Below, in pieces: positions 11,973 to 24,480 of a stretch of 64,000 nucleotides of DNA. The first letter of the stretch is position 1. Each line of letters begins with the position of its first letter. The DNA is from Nymphaea colorata. Lineage: Eukaryota; Streptophyta; Magnoliopsida; Nymphaeales; Nymphaeaceae. The stretch spans positions 2,668,001 to 2,732,000 of the forward strand of contig NC_045148.1 of assembly GCF_008831285.2 (NCBI RefSeq), read 5' to 3'. The translations under genes were made by a program, and so were the position numbers. The notes below the pieces were generated by a model. That model did not search any database. It was not told where the DNA came from and saw only the letters and a program-made list of their open reading frames with translations.

Positions 11973-13749
11973 ATTATTAAATTTGACTTTTGCATCCTTG
12001 GATAGGTGCACAAATTATTCCCCAACTTGTTGGTCATGCTACTATTCAAAAAGCAACAAGTCCTGCCTTTTTTGTCCTCAAATAGCAGCAGCCTTGCTCC
12101 TACCAAGCTTGGAACTGCACCAACCCTACTACTTCTCAATTCGACACCATAGCAGCCCTGGTGCTCCTTAGGTCCATGTCAACTCTTTACTGCTCCAACC
12201 ATAGTGGACCTGCTCCCCTAAGCTGTAGTAGCCTAGCCATTCTCAAATCTGGATCAGCCCCTTGCTGTCTTCAATTTCCAGCAGGTCACATGCTCCAATC
12301 AGTAGCTCTCTACTATCTTCAAGTCTAAAACAACATATCCATTCCTGCTTTTAGTTCAAAACAGAAGTAATCCAACTTCTCCTCATACCCACCTTGAGTT
12401 GCACCTAATTTGAAGTAGCAGTCTTGCTGCCTCCTAATCAACCCTACTGCTCCAATGTCCAGAGCCGTAGTAGACATGCTACTCTTTACTTAAAACTACC
12501 AGCCCTGACATTTTCAATTTCCAGAGTCTCTGTGCTACTCCAACCAGTAGCTCTGTTGCCCCCAAACAGTGACAGTCTTGCTATCACCAAGCTCAGTTGT
12601 AGCTCTCAGCTGCCTCAAACTAGTAGACTTGCTGCTACCAAACTTGGACCAGCTCCCTACTGTCCAACCAATACCCAGCTACTCCTAAACCAAGCACAAC
12701 AAATTCTAGCTTAGCCTTTTCCCTCCCAAACATCAGCTCAGTTCCCATTGTTCGAGCAAGGTGAGCCTTCTAATCAGTCTTTATTTTATTTCTTGCATGA
12801 GATGAATGGAAGAGCCGACATGAGGGATAAGATGATCATTGATTTTATTAAAGGCTGGGATTGATCTCCAGCTACGTTGCTGCGTGTGGAAACGTACATA
12901 TTAAAGCATTGATGCATGCATACATACTATAGCATTGATGCATGCATGCATACGATTTTGGCATTCAGAGCACGAAAAAAAAGGGTTTCTAAACTAGCTC
13001 AATCATGAACTAAACATCCGATTTTTGAAAAGGTCCCAAATTGTATGAAGCTATGTTGAGAAAATTCCAAAATCAAAAGAGAATGATTGTCTCATCTGTG
13101 TAGTTGTTTCTCTCTAATTTCATATTGACATGGTATGCGAGCAGTGAATGTATGACAATCAAGCCCCAATGGCATTGCAAACCCATTAAAATATCCAATT
13201 AACTAATTATAGTCAATACAAAATTGGATTCACTCAAACAAGTAGTTTAGTTCATCTTTTACGTGGCTAAAATAATCCAAATGATAATTTTTTAAATCTT
13301 ATTATTTCTGAAACTTTTAGAAGTTATGATGATCTTGCAAAGTAAGTTTGCCAAAACAATGCCTCTCAAATTGAGTTTTCAAAACCATAGTTGGCTGTTG
13401 CAAGAAAGGACATGGCTACTAAAACCAATCCAAAGTGATGGACTAGATCATCTGAAATGATATTTCTCAAAATTTGAAAATCCAGATCCCACAATTACAT
13501 ATTCAAGCTGAAATAATTTGGGTGAAGATTCTAAGCATTTCAAAACACCTTGAAGTCCTCAAAGTATGACTCCAAGTAAGACAAGTGTTCAAAATCAAAT
13601 TGATTTCAATTGGAAATGTATTACTCTTCAGCTTAAAAGTTGAAATCAGTTTTTCATATAAATCAAAAACTTGTCAAGCCAAAGAATATGGATTTCAAGA
13701 TTACGTTGTCAAGAATCAAGTATTCAAGTTGAATTTTCAATCACTTAGG

Positions 13750-14010
13750 TTGCATTGATAGCCTTAGATCTTAGATCCAAGGCTCCATTAAAGGATGTCC
13801 TTCAGATCCTCAGTTTAAACAGATTGGGGATCTCTGTAACGTCGATCTTAAATCCACACTGCATGTTAAAAACCATGGATTTAAGATCAGATGGTAGCAC
13901 TTGGGGTTGGGGGGGGGGGGGGGGGGTGGGGTGGGGTGGAGTTCATACCTTAAGTCAATGGTGATATCTTAGATCACCAAGGATCTTATATCCGTGGTGA
14001 AACAAGCACA
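13750..14010. mobile_element. 261-bp MITE-like insertion with a poly-G tract
   Basis: This segment is absent from the matching place in the 3' LTR (near 30745). It is bordered by an 8-bp direct repeat CACTTAGG (13742-13749 and 14011-14018), which suits the hAT superfamily. The ends are only loosely inverted (TTGCATTGATAGCC against the complement of the right end, TGTGCTTGTTTCACC). It contains an uninterrupted run of 18 G (13909-13926) followed by GGGG/GG blocks to 13939. Confidence 0.6.
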
Positions 14011-15180
14011 CACTTAGGGACAAACCCCAAGTGTCAAAATGCTTCAAAACCCAAAAGACATGGTTTTAAGCAAGAATAATTAAATGGTTTTAATAAAAAA
14101 AATAATCCCTCTGCATTTAAGCCTAAAAGCTGAAATCAACTTTTTATATGAAAGACAAAAGTTTTTCAAATCAACTCAATCAACAAAATTTTCAAATACT
14201 GACTTGATCAAAGTGAATTCTGAACTCTACAAATCATTTAGAAAAAAATTGAAATTCCAAAAACTCCAAAAGTTTGGTTTCTAAAATCAAACTTTCTAAA
14301 ATCTAACCAAGGTCAAGGACTATGCACTAAGACACATTTTTTATTCAAAATATCAACAATGAGCATAGAAGCTGTCCAGCATTTCAAAACCCTTCAACAC
14401 TATGAATGGAAACTAAGTTATGCACAAAAGGTGAAAATGCAAAGCATGAATGAGGCATATAGATTGCTTTCACAAATCTACTCACTACATAAGCACACAA
14501 TCCACTAATCTCCTAGATATAAGCAAACCAATTCAAAATTGTTATTGTGATTAAGTCATATTGCAATGAAGATTTAGGTCAATCGTTTGTCTCAAAGCAA
14601 CAAGTACTCATTTCATGCTCAAATTGATTTCAAAAACTTGAAAATTTCAAATCCACAAATTTCTAAAGAGAATTCATCTCAAAGTTCTAAAACGAAATTC
14701 TACCAAAATGTACTCCAAAATCGGCAAATTGCTTCTGAATCCTATCATACTCAACTTCAAAAGAAGTTCAAAATCCAGCAATAATATCTATTCTCAAAAG
14801 AAATCCAATTTCAAAATCTCATATTAGATTGAAGTCTAAACATTCAATTGTTCCCAAAGTAAACTTCAACCATCAAATTCTCAATTCCAATTTCAAGATC
14901 AATCCAAATGAATTCTCAAACAAATTCAAGTTAAAAAAGAACCTCAAAATCAAATCCAATTCTTGAACAAGCATATTGGAGGATCATCAATTAAATGACT
15001 TGTACAATTGAAAAATGTTTGACCTTGACCCAATTACCCCGTTAAAGGTGGTAGGAATGGTCAGACCTCATACCGACAAGCAGATCCCTTTTTCCTAAAA
15101 ATCTTTCAAACCAAAACTAATTCTTATTTTCTACTACTTCACGTGGCCTACCCCACTTTCCCATGGGAGGGGTGCAAAAA

Positions 15181-15200
15181 GATGTCAATCATGTAGGGAC
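15181..15200 (+). promoter_or_regulatory. Degenerate primer binding site of the Tat-like element
   Basis: Immediately after the 5' LTR end the sequence GATGTCAATCATGTAGGGAC resembles, after loss of CpG sites, the Asp-tRNA-complementary primer site often found in Tat/Athila elements (TGGCGCCGTTGCCGGGGA). The match is partial, so the tRNA assignment is tentative. Confidence 0.35.
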
Positions 15201-18200
15201 CCATCATTATTTGTCTAAATTTTCTCAAGTATAGTCATTTCCTAAATTGTTGAATGTCAATTAGATGAAAACCTTTCATCACCATACCTATCAGCATCAT
15301 GCATTTTTTTTGTGCATGTAGGACCAATTGAGGAGAAAACATGTTTCCATTAGTCTTAGGCTCAATCATGCCCCTCCTAAATTTAAGGTTTGTATGAGAC
15401 CAATGTGTGCTCTCTAACATTTTAAATCTATCTCTTTGGAACGTATGTAATAGAGCTATACATTTCTATCTGTAATTTTCAAAATCATCCTTCTACCAAT
15501 CAAGTCTCGGTCATCACATTGCTAGGTTATTTCTGAGACAAAGTCTAAGAGATAGTCTTACAATTTGACCACCCGATTGGACTGAAAGGTCCCCACATTA
15601 GTATCAAAATGGACAATAATGCCCAGCACATTGATGAGTGAACAATGAAAAATTGAGAGTCTTTAAACCATAGAAAACCCTTGAAAAGTCTATATAAATA
15701 CCATAAGCATGATATACCAACAATTTGGACTTATTAGGAATCCAAGACCATTTTTCAAAAACAATACATATAGGCAACAATCTTAGAACATGCATTATTA
15801 TCTGCTCTCTGCTATCTTCAAGTGATTGCTTGAATGCATGAAATAAATGAAGTGCTCATCTTGATTCATGTTCCAGTCTAAACCATATGTCAAACTCTTT
15901 TTGAGCCTTTATTGGGTCAACCAGTGTAAACTCAAACTAATTGAGTCCTCCTTTTCCAATCTAGATGGACTTTTTAGACTCAAATAATACTTTTCCATGT
16001 GGCCATTTTCTTAAATGAATACCAAGGTCGATCCAGATTTTGAGTAATCTCAACTGAAGTCTACTTACCCCAATGGTATCAGTCATGGTATCCTACCTTT
16101 TAGTGTATGTTTCTAGACCATCTAGAAAATTGCAGGCTTGAAGAGGCTGTCAACTTAGCAATCCAACTTATCAAAGATAGTTTGATCTGTGCAAATGCTA
16201 AAAGATGGAATCCAAGAACCAAACATTTTGGTTTTTATGGGGTAAAATGAAAATCATCTTAGATGAATTTTCCAACATTATGGGACTTCTCGAGTGAGAA
16301 GGCGATTTAGGAAGTCCAATCAAGAATCAGCTCATCATCAATTAGAAACGAGTCAAGGTCTTAGAGGTGATACATAGACTCACTGAAAAGAAGAATTTGC
16401 CACTTCTAGAATAAGATGGACATTAATACATTCACCTAGAATGTCTCATTAAAAAGCTTTCTTAGTATATCGATCAAGCCACATTGTTCAGCAGCACAAT
16501 AGACAAGTAAAAGAATTCAATGATAACTTGCAAAGTTAGTTTCATTTTCTTCCACAACAAAAAGCAAAACAAGGACCTTCAAGTTGCTCATCTCTTCAGA
16601 AAATAGAAGCACGTCAAAGTTTGCACTATTCAATAGGAATGGCAGCTTAGCTTTCCTTTATAGGGACTCAAGATTTTCAATCGGGGATGCAAACTGCATT
16701 GAATGATGCATATTTTATATTTCTAAAATATGTGTTCCAAGAGCACCATGTTTTTGTTCCAAGAAAAGTAGTGCAATTATGTTAAGTGTTTGATTGTTCG
16801 ATGTAGGACCACTCAACATATTGCACTATTTTTCACTTGTTCCAAGAACATGGTGTTCTTGGAATATAAGTTTTGGGCATTATTGTTGACAAAACACAAA
16901 TATGGTGTTGAGTGTCTTGAAATGCATGTTCTTGGAACAATTATGTGACTAAACATTGTCAATGAGCATACAAGAACATGGAGTTCTTCGAACGTATGCT
17001 TTGGCACATGAATTTCATAAACACATTGTTCTTCTTGTCAAATGCCATCTCAATTTTATAAAAAGAAAACAAAAAATGTATGCACTTCTTCAAAATATAA
17101 AATAGAAATTTTTCTCAGCTATTTAGAGATTTTCCACATCACCTTCTAATTCATATGAAACAAGTGGTCATTTTAGAGAATGACAGTAGAAGAAGTTGCT
17201 TTCTCAAAAAATCCTCATAGCAGCTTTTCAAAAGAAGAAAGGAAATTTAAAATTAAATGCTTGTAAATAAAATATCAAGCACATTATTTCCATTTTTTTT
17301 CTAAAATCCTACTTTTACATAAAAAAAGCCATTCTAAAGGAAACTCAAAGTATTGACCTCTCATCACTTTGGAACCAAGTAATATCAAACAATCAACAGA
17401 ACAAACCAAAGTAACATCAATAGGTACAAAATGAGAAAATAATAACTGCCAAGAGGGGAGGAAGAAAGCAAAGGTAGGTGCATTCCATACCTAATCCTGA
17501 GTTTGGTGTTCTACAAACACATGAGACCACAATTTATCCATTTCCAAAATTCAAATAAGAAATTGTTTAGTGTATAACATTACTGGGGAAAGATGGAACA
17601 AGTCGATGAAGAAAGCATCATCTGGGACGTCTTTGATAAAGAAGTCATCAAATCAAGATATACCTAACACCCAAACAAGGGTTGCCTAGTTTTGGGGTCA
17701 TATTTTACAGCAGAATACCATCCAAAATGTTGCCTTCATCAGTTTTTATAATGGCAAAGGCAAGTTCATGAGATCAAATCTGAAGGAGTCATCATAGAGC
17801 ACGAGTTGGATACTTATAAGTGGTGTGGAATGTAAACCTTAGCCCAACAATAATGAAGGCCATTCACCTACATCTATCTTGTCCTTGGTTCAGCTATGGG
17901 ACCTGAATATGCCAAACGGTGGAAAGACATCTATGTGTGTCTCCCTTTTAGCTATATGTTAGAACCTATTCCAAAACACTATAATCAATCAAGTCTTGAA
18001 ACAATGTTGTCGCATTTCAATATTTCAATGTGAAATCAAACATTTTGTCTATCTTCATTGAATATCTATTATCTGATCATTTTTCAAAAATCCCAACTCC
18101 TTGTCCTCTTTTACCATCAATGTGAACATCTAGTTTATGGTGGAAACCAAGATCTACAGAAAGAGAAGAATAGAGATGGAATGTGAACAACAACTTCATC

Positions 18201-18400
18201 CTGAAAACAAAATCAAGGAGTCATCTTCAAGTTCCAGTACACCTTCAAAAACTCATGAACTCAATTAGGAAGAATATAGAATGTCATGAAAGTTCATGCT
18301 TTGGTTTAACAACAAACAAGCAAAAACTAACAAAAAAAAAAAGAAAAACAAAGGATCTTTGTCCAGTGATAGCAATACCTCTATGACACTGCTACAAAAA
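15201..18400. other. Leader of the Tat-like element, no recognisable domain
   Basis: This 3.2-kb stretch lies between the primer site and gag. Tat/Ogre elements often carry an extra frame here, but I see only short interrupted frames. It includes the foldback segment near 16.74-16.95 kb. Confidence 0.5.
16840..16864. repeat. Perfect 25-bp palindrome with relatives nearby
   Basis: TTCCAAGAACA, a 3-base spacer TGG, and TGTTCTTGGAA form perfect 11-bp arms. Further copies of the arm occur at about 16736 (TTCCAAGAGCACCATG), 16759 (TTCCAAGAA) and 16929 (GTTCTTGGAAC). The segment from about 16735 to 16945 therefore looks like a small foldback/MITE-like insertion, although I could not fix its ends. 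Confidence 0.5.
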
Positions 18401-18410
18401 TGAGCAATGA

Positions 18411-20270
18411 AGAGAACAAGAAGACTCCCAAAGAGGAGAAAAAAAGGGAGAATCTCTAAAAGTCACATTGCAAGAAGTTGAGAAAATGCTAGATTTTGTT
18501 CAACTAAAAGGCAACAAAAGAAGCTTCACTTGCGAATATTTTTGTCGAAGCTTCAAATATGACAAGTACATCAAAAACTTGCAAAAAAGGTTTGTAACCC
18601 TTGTTGGCCAGGGAGATTTGAAGGGACATTTGGCATTGTTTTTCATCAAATGCAACAAATTCAGAAATAATCATCAAGTTCTCTTCCACTATCCATGAAG
18701 CTTGAAAGGTATAGCAACACAATAGTATTAGAAATATGTCTACCCGATCGTGCTAAGAAATTTTTAAGTTGATCAATTTGTTTATCAAACAGTTCATCCA
18801 GAATGTGAATACTGCTCCAACAATTACTACCCTATGCAATCTCAAAGAGAAACCAGGAAAAAGGGTCAAAAATTTCATTCAAAGGTACAATGGTCTTGCA
18901 ATAAAATGAGAGATCAAATATCTCAGCCTCGTGTGTTAGGAATGATCACCAATAATCTTTCTCAACCATTAAGAAGTTTGATTTCAAATACTCCTATTAA
19001 GTAATGTATTGACTTAATGAAAAGACTTGAGATCATTAAAGCTAGCATAAAAAATGGAGCATTCAACATAGTTGTATCAACAAAACACAAAGAAAAAGCC
19101 AGAAAGAACAAGGGTTCAGTACATTACTGTCAATCTCATTGCAAATGCAACATTGGCAAAGAATGAAAAGGCTGATTATCCAAAAGGAAATAACTCCTAT
19201 CATAAGGCTAGAGGTAGTACCAACAACAACATCAACAACAAGACTAAACACCCAGGTTGGAGCTATGATATGAAGTTCATAGCACTAGATTAGACTTATG
19301 ACATGATCGTGAATGAATTAATGAAGAGGTACACTATCACTGCCAAAAGTCTCCAAACCCCTCTTGTAATGAGAAGGAACAAAAACCAATTCTACAAATT
19401 TGACTGAGCACTAGTTACTTAAGACCACTTGGTACATAAAAATACAATTCAGAATCTAATGGACAAGGAGTTGATTAAATTAACTCCAGGGTAACTGGAA
19501 ATAATTACTAATCTATTCCCAAAGTAGGGCAGGAAGACAATGTCAATGGTCAAGTATACTATGACCAAGTTCTATTTAAACATCAAGTCATGATGACTAG
19601 TAAAGAGAAGAAATTGAAATGTTGGCCAAAAAAGATAGGGAGGCAACAAAACTCAAGGAAGCACTGTCTACCAGTTATGCTCCCATGGAAGAGATTACTG
19701 TTGGAAGATGCATTTGACTCAAAACTTCTAGAAATGCTCTTCAAATGGCCCGATTCTTTGGTTCCTTTGAATACTAAAAAACTCCAACCAAATAGAGGTG
19801 ACAAATTGGTATACAAACAAAATCAAAATGGTCCTATATTCTTTATAGACAAAGATCTCATCAACAGAGGTGTCATGCACAATGATGCTGTCCACATGAT
19901 AAAGAAGATACTAGACACCACGGCTACCCATCTGTTGGTTGATGGTGGGGCAAGTTTGAACATTCGTCCATTGTAGGCAACACAAGAACTGGGGTTACGA
20001 GAGTCAGACTATTCTCTAGCAATAATTACCATTCAAGATACAACGGATAGGGACAACCATGTCTAGACTAATGTATGTCTAGAAATAGATATTGCAGAAA
20101 CAACATTTGAAATTCCGTTCCACATAGTCAATATATAAACATCTTTCAATATGTCATTAGGTTGACCATGGATTCTTTCAGCCAATGCAGTACCATCAAC
20201 CCTACACCAATGCATCCATTGGGCTAGAGAAATGCAAATAATCACGACATATGCAAATGAACTCAAAAAT
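18411..20270 (+). pseudogene. Decayed gag and protease region of the Tat-like element
   Basis: From about 18.4 to 19.3 kb, plus-strand frames broken by stops occupy the gag position (for example MQEVEKMLDFVQLKG). At 19921-19976 the frame reads THLLVDGGASLN, an aspartic-protease D-G-G-A-S active site. The sequence continues with FNMSLG*PWILSANAVPSTLHQ, matching the post-protease segment (R-P-W-I-H..AVPSTLHQ) of plant Tat-type polyproteins, up to about 20270. There the plastid fragment interrupts it. Stops and frameshifts mean no product is expected. Confidence 0.65.
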
Positions 20271-20272
20271 GA

Positions 20273-20662
20273 CATCCTATACCCAAAGCTAACATAATGT
20301 ATCCCAATTGAGACATCATGGAATAAGCTAAACTTCTCTTAATATCCCTTCGAACAGGAACTAAGGTAGCTTCTAACAGTACCATTATTACACCTATCAA
20401 AGATATGATATTCATTATGTAAGGTATGGCTATGAAAAGAGGAAGAAGCCGAGGTACAAGAAAAATTCCTCCAGCTACCATAATAGCTGCATGTATCAGA
20501 GCTGAAATAAGAGTGGGTCCCTCCACGGCATCAGGTAACCATACATGAAGTGGGAATTGTGCTGATTTAGCAACTGCACCGAGGAATAATAAGATGGCAC
20601 AAAGAATAGCAAATGAGGAATTCATCTCATTGTTATTAATGATCAAATCATCATTTGCTATT
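20273..20662 (-). pseudogene. ndhF: Plastid ndhF fragment inserted in retrotransposon pol (NUPT)
   Basis: The minus-strand frame 20263-20646 encodes about 125 residues of NAD(P)H-plastoquinone oxidoreductase subunit 5, a proton-pumping membrane subunit of the chloroplast NDH complex. Conserved parts such as [18 protein letters not shown] and [18 protein letters not shown] are clear. It is an internal piece of a protein of roughly 740 residues and lacks both ends. It has several probable substitutions (EGPTLIS where EGPTPIS is usual; HAAIMVAGG where HAATMVAAG is usual), many explained by C-to-T change, but no stop. Retrotransposon coding sequence abuts it on both sides. This is a nuclear copy and cannot function. 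The junctions are my estimates, within about 15 bp. Confidence 0.9.
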
Positions 20663-20679
20663 TAGAGTTTCAGCAGGAT

Positions 20680-23600
20680 GTCTCTTCACAAACCAAAGAA
20701 ACAAGCATGGATGGTCAAGGATGGCTAGCCCACTGTGAAATAACTTACAAGAATCATCTTTTATTCAAGCAATGTTCTCGAAATAAAAAGGATTCAATAT
20801 CCTCCTACATCAAAGATATTATCCATTCACTGGGCTTGATAAAAATGCAAATAAAATTTTAAAACCAATGATGGTCCCAAGACAAAGGGGCACTCATGCT
20901 TTCCACACTAATGATGAAGTAAAAAAACATGAAGAATTCAAACCGGAACCATTTGTCAAGGGTACCACCATGGGCAGATATGCACCATCAATCTAAAATT
21001 AGCCATTCAAATAATCTCATTTCTCTTGTTTTTCTTTTCAAGAACATCATTGTACTCATTTGTCGACCCAATCAAAGTCTAACATTCCTATTTTGTCTCC
21101 AGAATGGCATCCAAATATCAACAATCAAAGTTACTAATAGAAGTGCATCTCGAACTCACAGAGACCAAGTGTTCAGAGTTCACTCAAATGGAAAAACAAA
21201 ATCAATTATTGTCTTTAGTTAGTGATCCGATCGAAAAAATTAACATTGACAAAATAGATAATCGAAAGATACTGTAAATTGGAATAGACTTCTGTGCAGA
21301 ACAAAAGAAAGAGATGTTTAAGTTCCTCACAAATTATCAAGAGGCCTTTGCATTGACTTATAAGGACATGCCCGACCTTGACATAACTGGTCAAGCATCG
21401 ATTATTCTTAAAGCCAGAATACAAGCTAATTAAGCAAAAATTAAGTAAATTCGACCCTCAGCTCAAGGGCTAAGTCAAAAAAGGTCTCCAAGACCTATTG
21501 AAAGTCAGATTTATCTGAATAATTGACTATCACAAATAGTTTCAAACATCATCGTAGTCATCAAGAAAAACAGTAAAATTCATCTCTGTGTCGATTTCAA
21601 AGATATGAAAGAAGTAACTCCAAAGGATAACTATTTATTAGCAAACATTGATTTGTTGGTGGATAGTACAATGGGACAAGAAATGTTTTTCTTCATAGAT
21701 GGATATTTTGGATGTAACCAGATTAATCTCACCACTCAAAATCAATCTAAAACATCTTTCACAACCCCTTTGGGTACCTTTTGCTATATAATAATGCCTT
21801 TCTATTTGAAAAATGCCAACACAACATACCAAAGGGCTACTGCAGCCATATATCACAATTAGATGCACAACATCATGGCTGCTTATGTTCATGATTTACT
21901 AATGAAGTGAAAACAAGAGAGAATCATATTGGTAGTCGCTCTCAAATATTTGATAAGCTTCTACAATATAAACTCAAACTAAATCCACAAAAGTGCATTT
22001 CGAGATAAAATCCAGCAGGCTATTAGGGTTCATGTCCATCAAAAAAGAGATCAAAATAGATCCAACTAAAGCAATGAAATCATAGAAATGTCTTGTCTAA
22101 CCAATTTAAAGAGTTGCATAGCCTACAAGGCCAAATTCAGTCAATTAGAAGATTTATCCCTAACTTGATCCACCAATGTTAAAAGTTTCAATTTTGGGAA
22201 AACCATTATTGCTTTACATTACAATCAACCACTCAATCTGTAGTGGTTTCCTAACACAATATGAAGAATGTTGCAATAGAGCATGTCATCTACTATGTCA
22301 GTAAAACATTTGTTCAATATGAGAAAAATTACTCCCATATGGAGATGACTTGCTTGTCATTAGTGTAGATGTGTCAAAAAAATGAAACATTACCTACTGT
22401 CATATGGAACAAAAATTTTATCCAAGCTGAACTCACTCAAATCTATCCTCGAACAACCATTTTTAAAGGGGATGATAACAAAGTGGTAAATTTTGTTGAT
22501 GCAATACTATTTAGAATACGTATCCCATAAATTAATCAAGGGGCAAACCATCATAAATCAGTTGGATGATTTCATCTTGTCAAAATAAACCAAAACAAAT
22601 GATGACTTCTTGAATGAAGAAATCAAAGTAATAAAACCAGATCTGGTATGGAACATGTATTTTGATGGTTCCAAGAGCACCATAGGAGCAGATATTAGAA
22701 TACTTTTCATTACATTAAAAAATGAAACGATCCCATATTTCCTCAAACTAAGCTTCTCTTGTGCACACAACATGCCTAAATGTGTAGCCTTAATTCAGGG
22801 ATTCAAAATGTTTGTCAAGTTTAAAGTGTGTAGAGTTCATATCTTCAGAGATTTCCTTTAGTTGTTGGTCAAGTTAATGGTGACTGACAAGTTAAGGGTC
22901 ATAAATTGATTTCCTACTAAAAATTGGCGATATCCCTCATAGGATAGTTCAAGAAATGCCAAATTTCATATATCAAATGGAATTAAACCCGATTGTAGAT
23001 GGTTTGGTCAATCTAAGCACCACCATCACTTTCATGCTTGAAGAGTCGATCAGGTGTTTCAAAGTTGGTAGATTAAAACAACTAGCATATGTTATACCAT
23101 ATTAGTACTCCAAGTAGGAAGTAGAGAAGCACCTTGGTATCAAGATATCAAAGACCATCCAAAATGGGACATTTCCACCAGAGATGCCTTGCAAAAAGCA
23201 AAAAAAAAAAAAAACTAAGACACATGTCTATAAGGTATTTTATTCTTGCTGAAGTTCTCTATAGAAAAGGGTTCAACACAAAATATGCTAGATGTCTCGA
23301 CAAGTAGGAAACATCAGAAGTCATCCATGAAGCCTACAAAGGAATTTGTGGATGATATGACAAGTAGGAAGCATCAGAAGTCATCCATGAAGCCTACAAA
23401 AGAATTCGTGGATGACACGACAAGTAGGAAGCATCAAAAGTCATCCATGAAGCCTACAAAGGAATTTGTTGATGACATGTGGGGTATCAATCCCTTGCTA
23501 TATAGATAGTCATAGTAGGGTACTACTATTTGACTACTTTTTCAATCAATCTTAATCTCTACCATCATAATGACTATCATCAATTCGTCAAAAAGTACAT

Positions 23601-24480
23601 CAAATGTCAACTGCATGCACCATCAATTCAAGCTCTCGTGGCAACTCACCTTTGCCATTTTCAATATGGGCCTTCGACATAGTCAGCCCTACCAATATAC
23701 CTGCCTCTAATGGGCAGTGGTATTTCCTAGCAGCTACTGACTATTTCACCATGTAGGTGGAATCAGTCACCAAAAAACAATTGAAGGTAACATATAGTGT
23801 CATTCATCTATAAAAATCTCCTATGCAAATTTGGCATCAATGACACTCATTTCAAAAATAAAAAGATGTGCAACCTCAGCCAAAAAAATGTCAAATACAA
23901 CATCAATTCTCTACTGCATATTGTCCCTAGGGCAATCGTCAAGTAGAAGCAACAAACAAAATTCTGATACAAATTTTGAAAAGAACTATACAAATAAATC
24001 AAGATTGACACAAAAATTCCATGATGTACTCTGGGCATACTGGGCTACTATCTAGATGCCCACAAAATGCCACACCAATAGAATTAGTGTATGAAATAGA
24101 AATTGTCCTTCCATTACACATCCAAGAGCCTACAATGAAGTTCGTCAGACTCATCAAACCTCTCATCAACAAGTACGAGTGAGGGAGATTATCACAACTT
24201 GATCTTATCGATGAAAAAAGGCTAACATACAAAAAGCTTATTGCAAAAGAGTGTCTCGTTGTTATGCCAAATCTATCATTGAAAGAAGATTCAAATAAAT
24301 GGCTTAGTCATTTGATTTATAGCCCCTCTCAGGGGCAGTCCAAAAGACAAATGGACACCAAATTGAAAAGGACCTTACGCCATTAAGGAAGCCTTATCAC
24401 ACAATTCTTATCGGTTAATCGATGCCGATGGGGGTGAAATTCCCAATTCAATCAATGCATTGCACCTCAAAAAATTTTAG
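20680..24480 (+). pseudogene. Decayed RT, RNase H and integrase region of the Tat-like element
   Basis: Reverse transcriptase lies at about 21540-21905 (LCVDFKDMKEVTPKDNY; FFFIDGYFGCNQINL; TTYQRATAAIYHN). The catalytic YVDD motif reads YVHD (21882-21893), so an essential aspartate is lost. A first RNase H remnant lies at 22260-22360 (EHVIYYVSKTFVQYEKNYSH). A second RNase H-type domain lies at 22640-22860 (WNMYFDGSKSTIGADI). The integrase zinc-binding region starts near 23245 (GFNTKYARCLDK) and is disrupted by a 60-bp triplication. The integrase core follows to about 24100. The pol C-terminus (NSYRLIDADGGEIPNS) ends near 24477 with a stop after HLKKF. There are multiple stops throughout. Confidence 0.75.
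23294..23473 (+). repeat. Three tandem 60-bp units inside integrase
   Basis: A 60-bp unit (ACAAGTAGGAAGCATCAGAA, then CATGAAGCCTACAAAGGAAT, then a GATGA block) is repeated three times in direct, in-frame tandem with only a few differences. In the pol frame each unit reads DK*EASEVIHEAYKGICG, the zinc-binding segment of integrase. All three copies carry the same TAG stop, so the amplification postdates death of the element. An open frame of 87 codons across it (23246-23509) is out of the pol frame and not meaningful. Confidence 0.85.

Larger units (their letters stand above)
5914..15180 (+). repeat. 5' LTR of the Tat-like element (with two nested insertions)
   Basis: Homologous to 24664-31896 in segments: 5914-7454 matches 24664-27876; 11973-12570 matches 27880-28487; 12570-13749 and 14011-15180 match 29648-31896. 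Two segments have no partner in the other LTR: the inverted solo LTR (7455-11972) and a 261-bp MITE (13750-14010). A sequence ending GTGCAAAAA at 15180 corresponds to the GTGCAAACA end of the 3' LTR. The 150-codon frame at 6702-7154 lies in a CAGCTGCTC-rich part of the LTR and is not a gene. Confidence 0.8.

Noticed and set aside
20263-20646. Functional membrane protein gene on the minus strand
   Set aside because: It is an internal fragment of plastid ndhF without start, end or promoter, embedded in pol.
23246-23509. 87-codon repeat protein, or a CRISPR-like array
   Set aside because: The three units are directly adjacent with no spacers and lie in a retrotransposon integrase in another frame. 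A plant nuclear context also excludes CRISPR.
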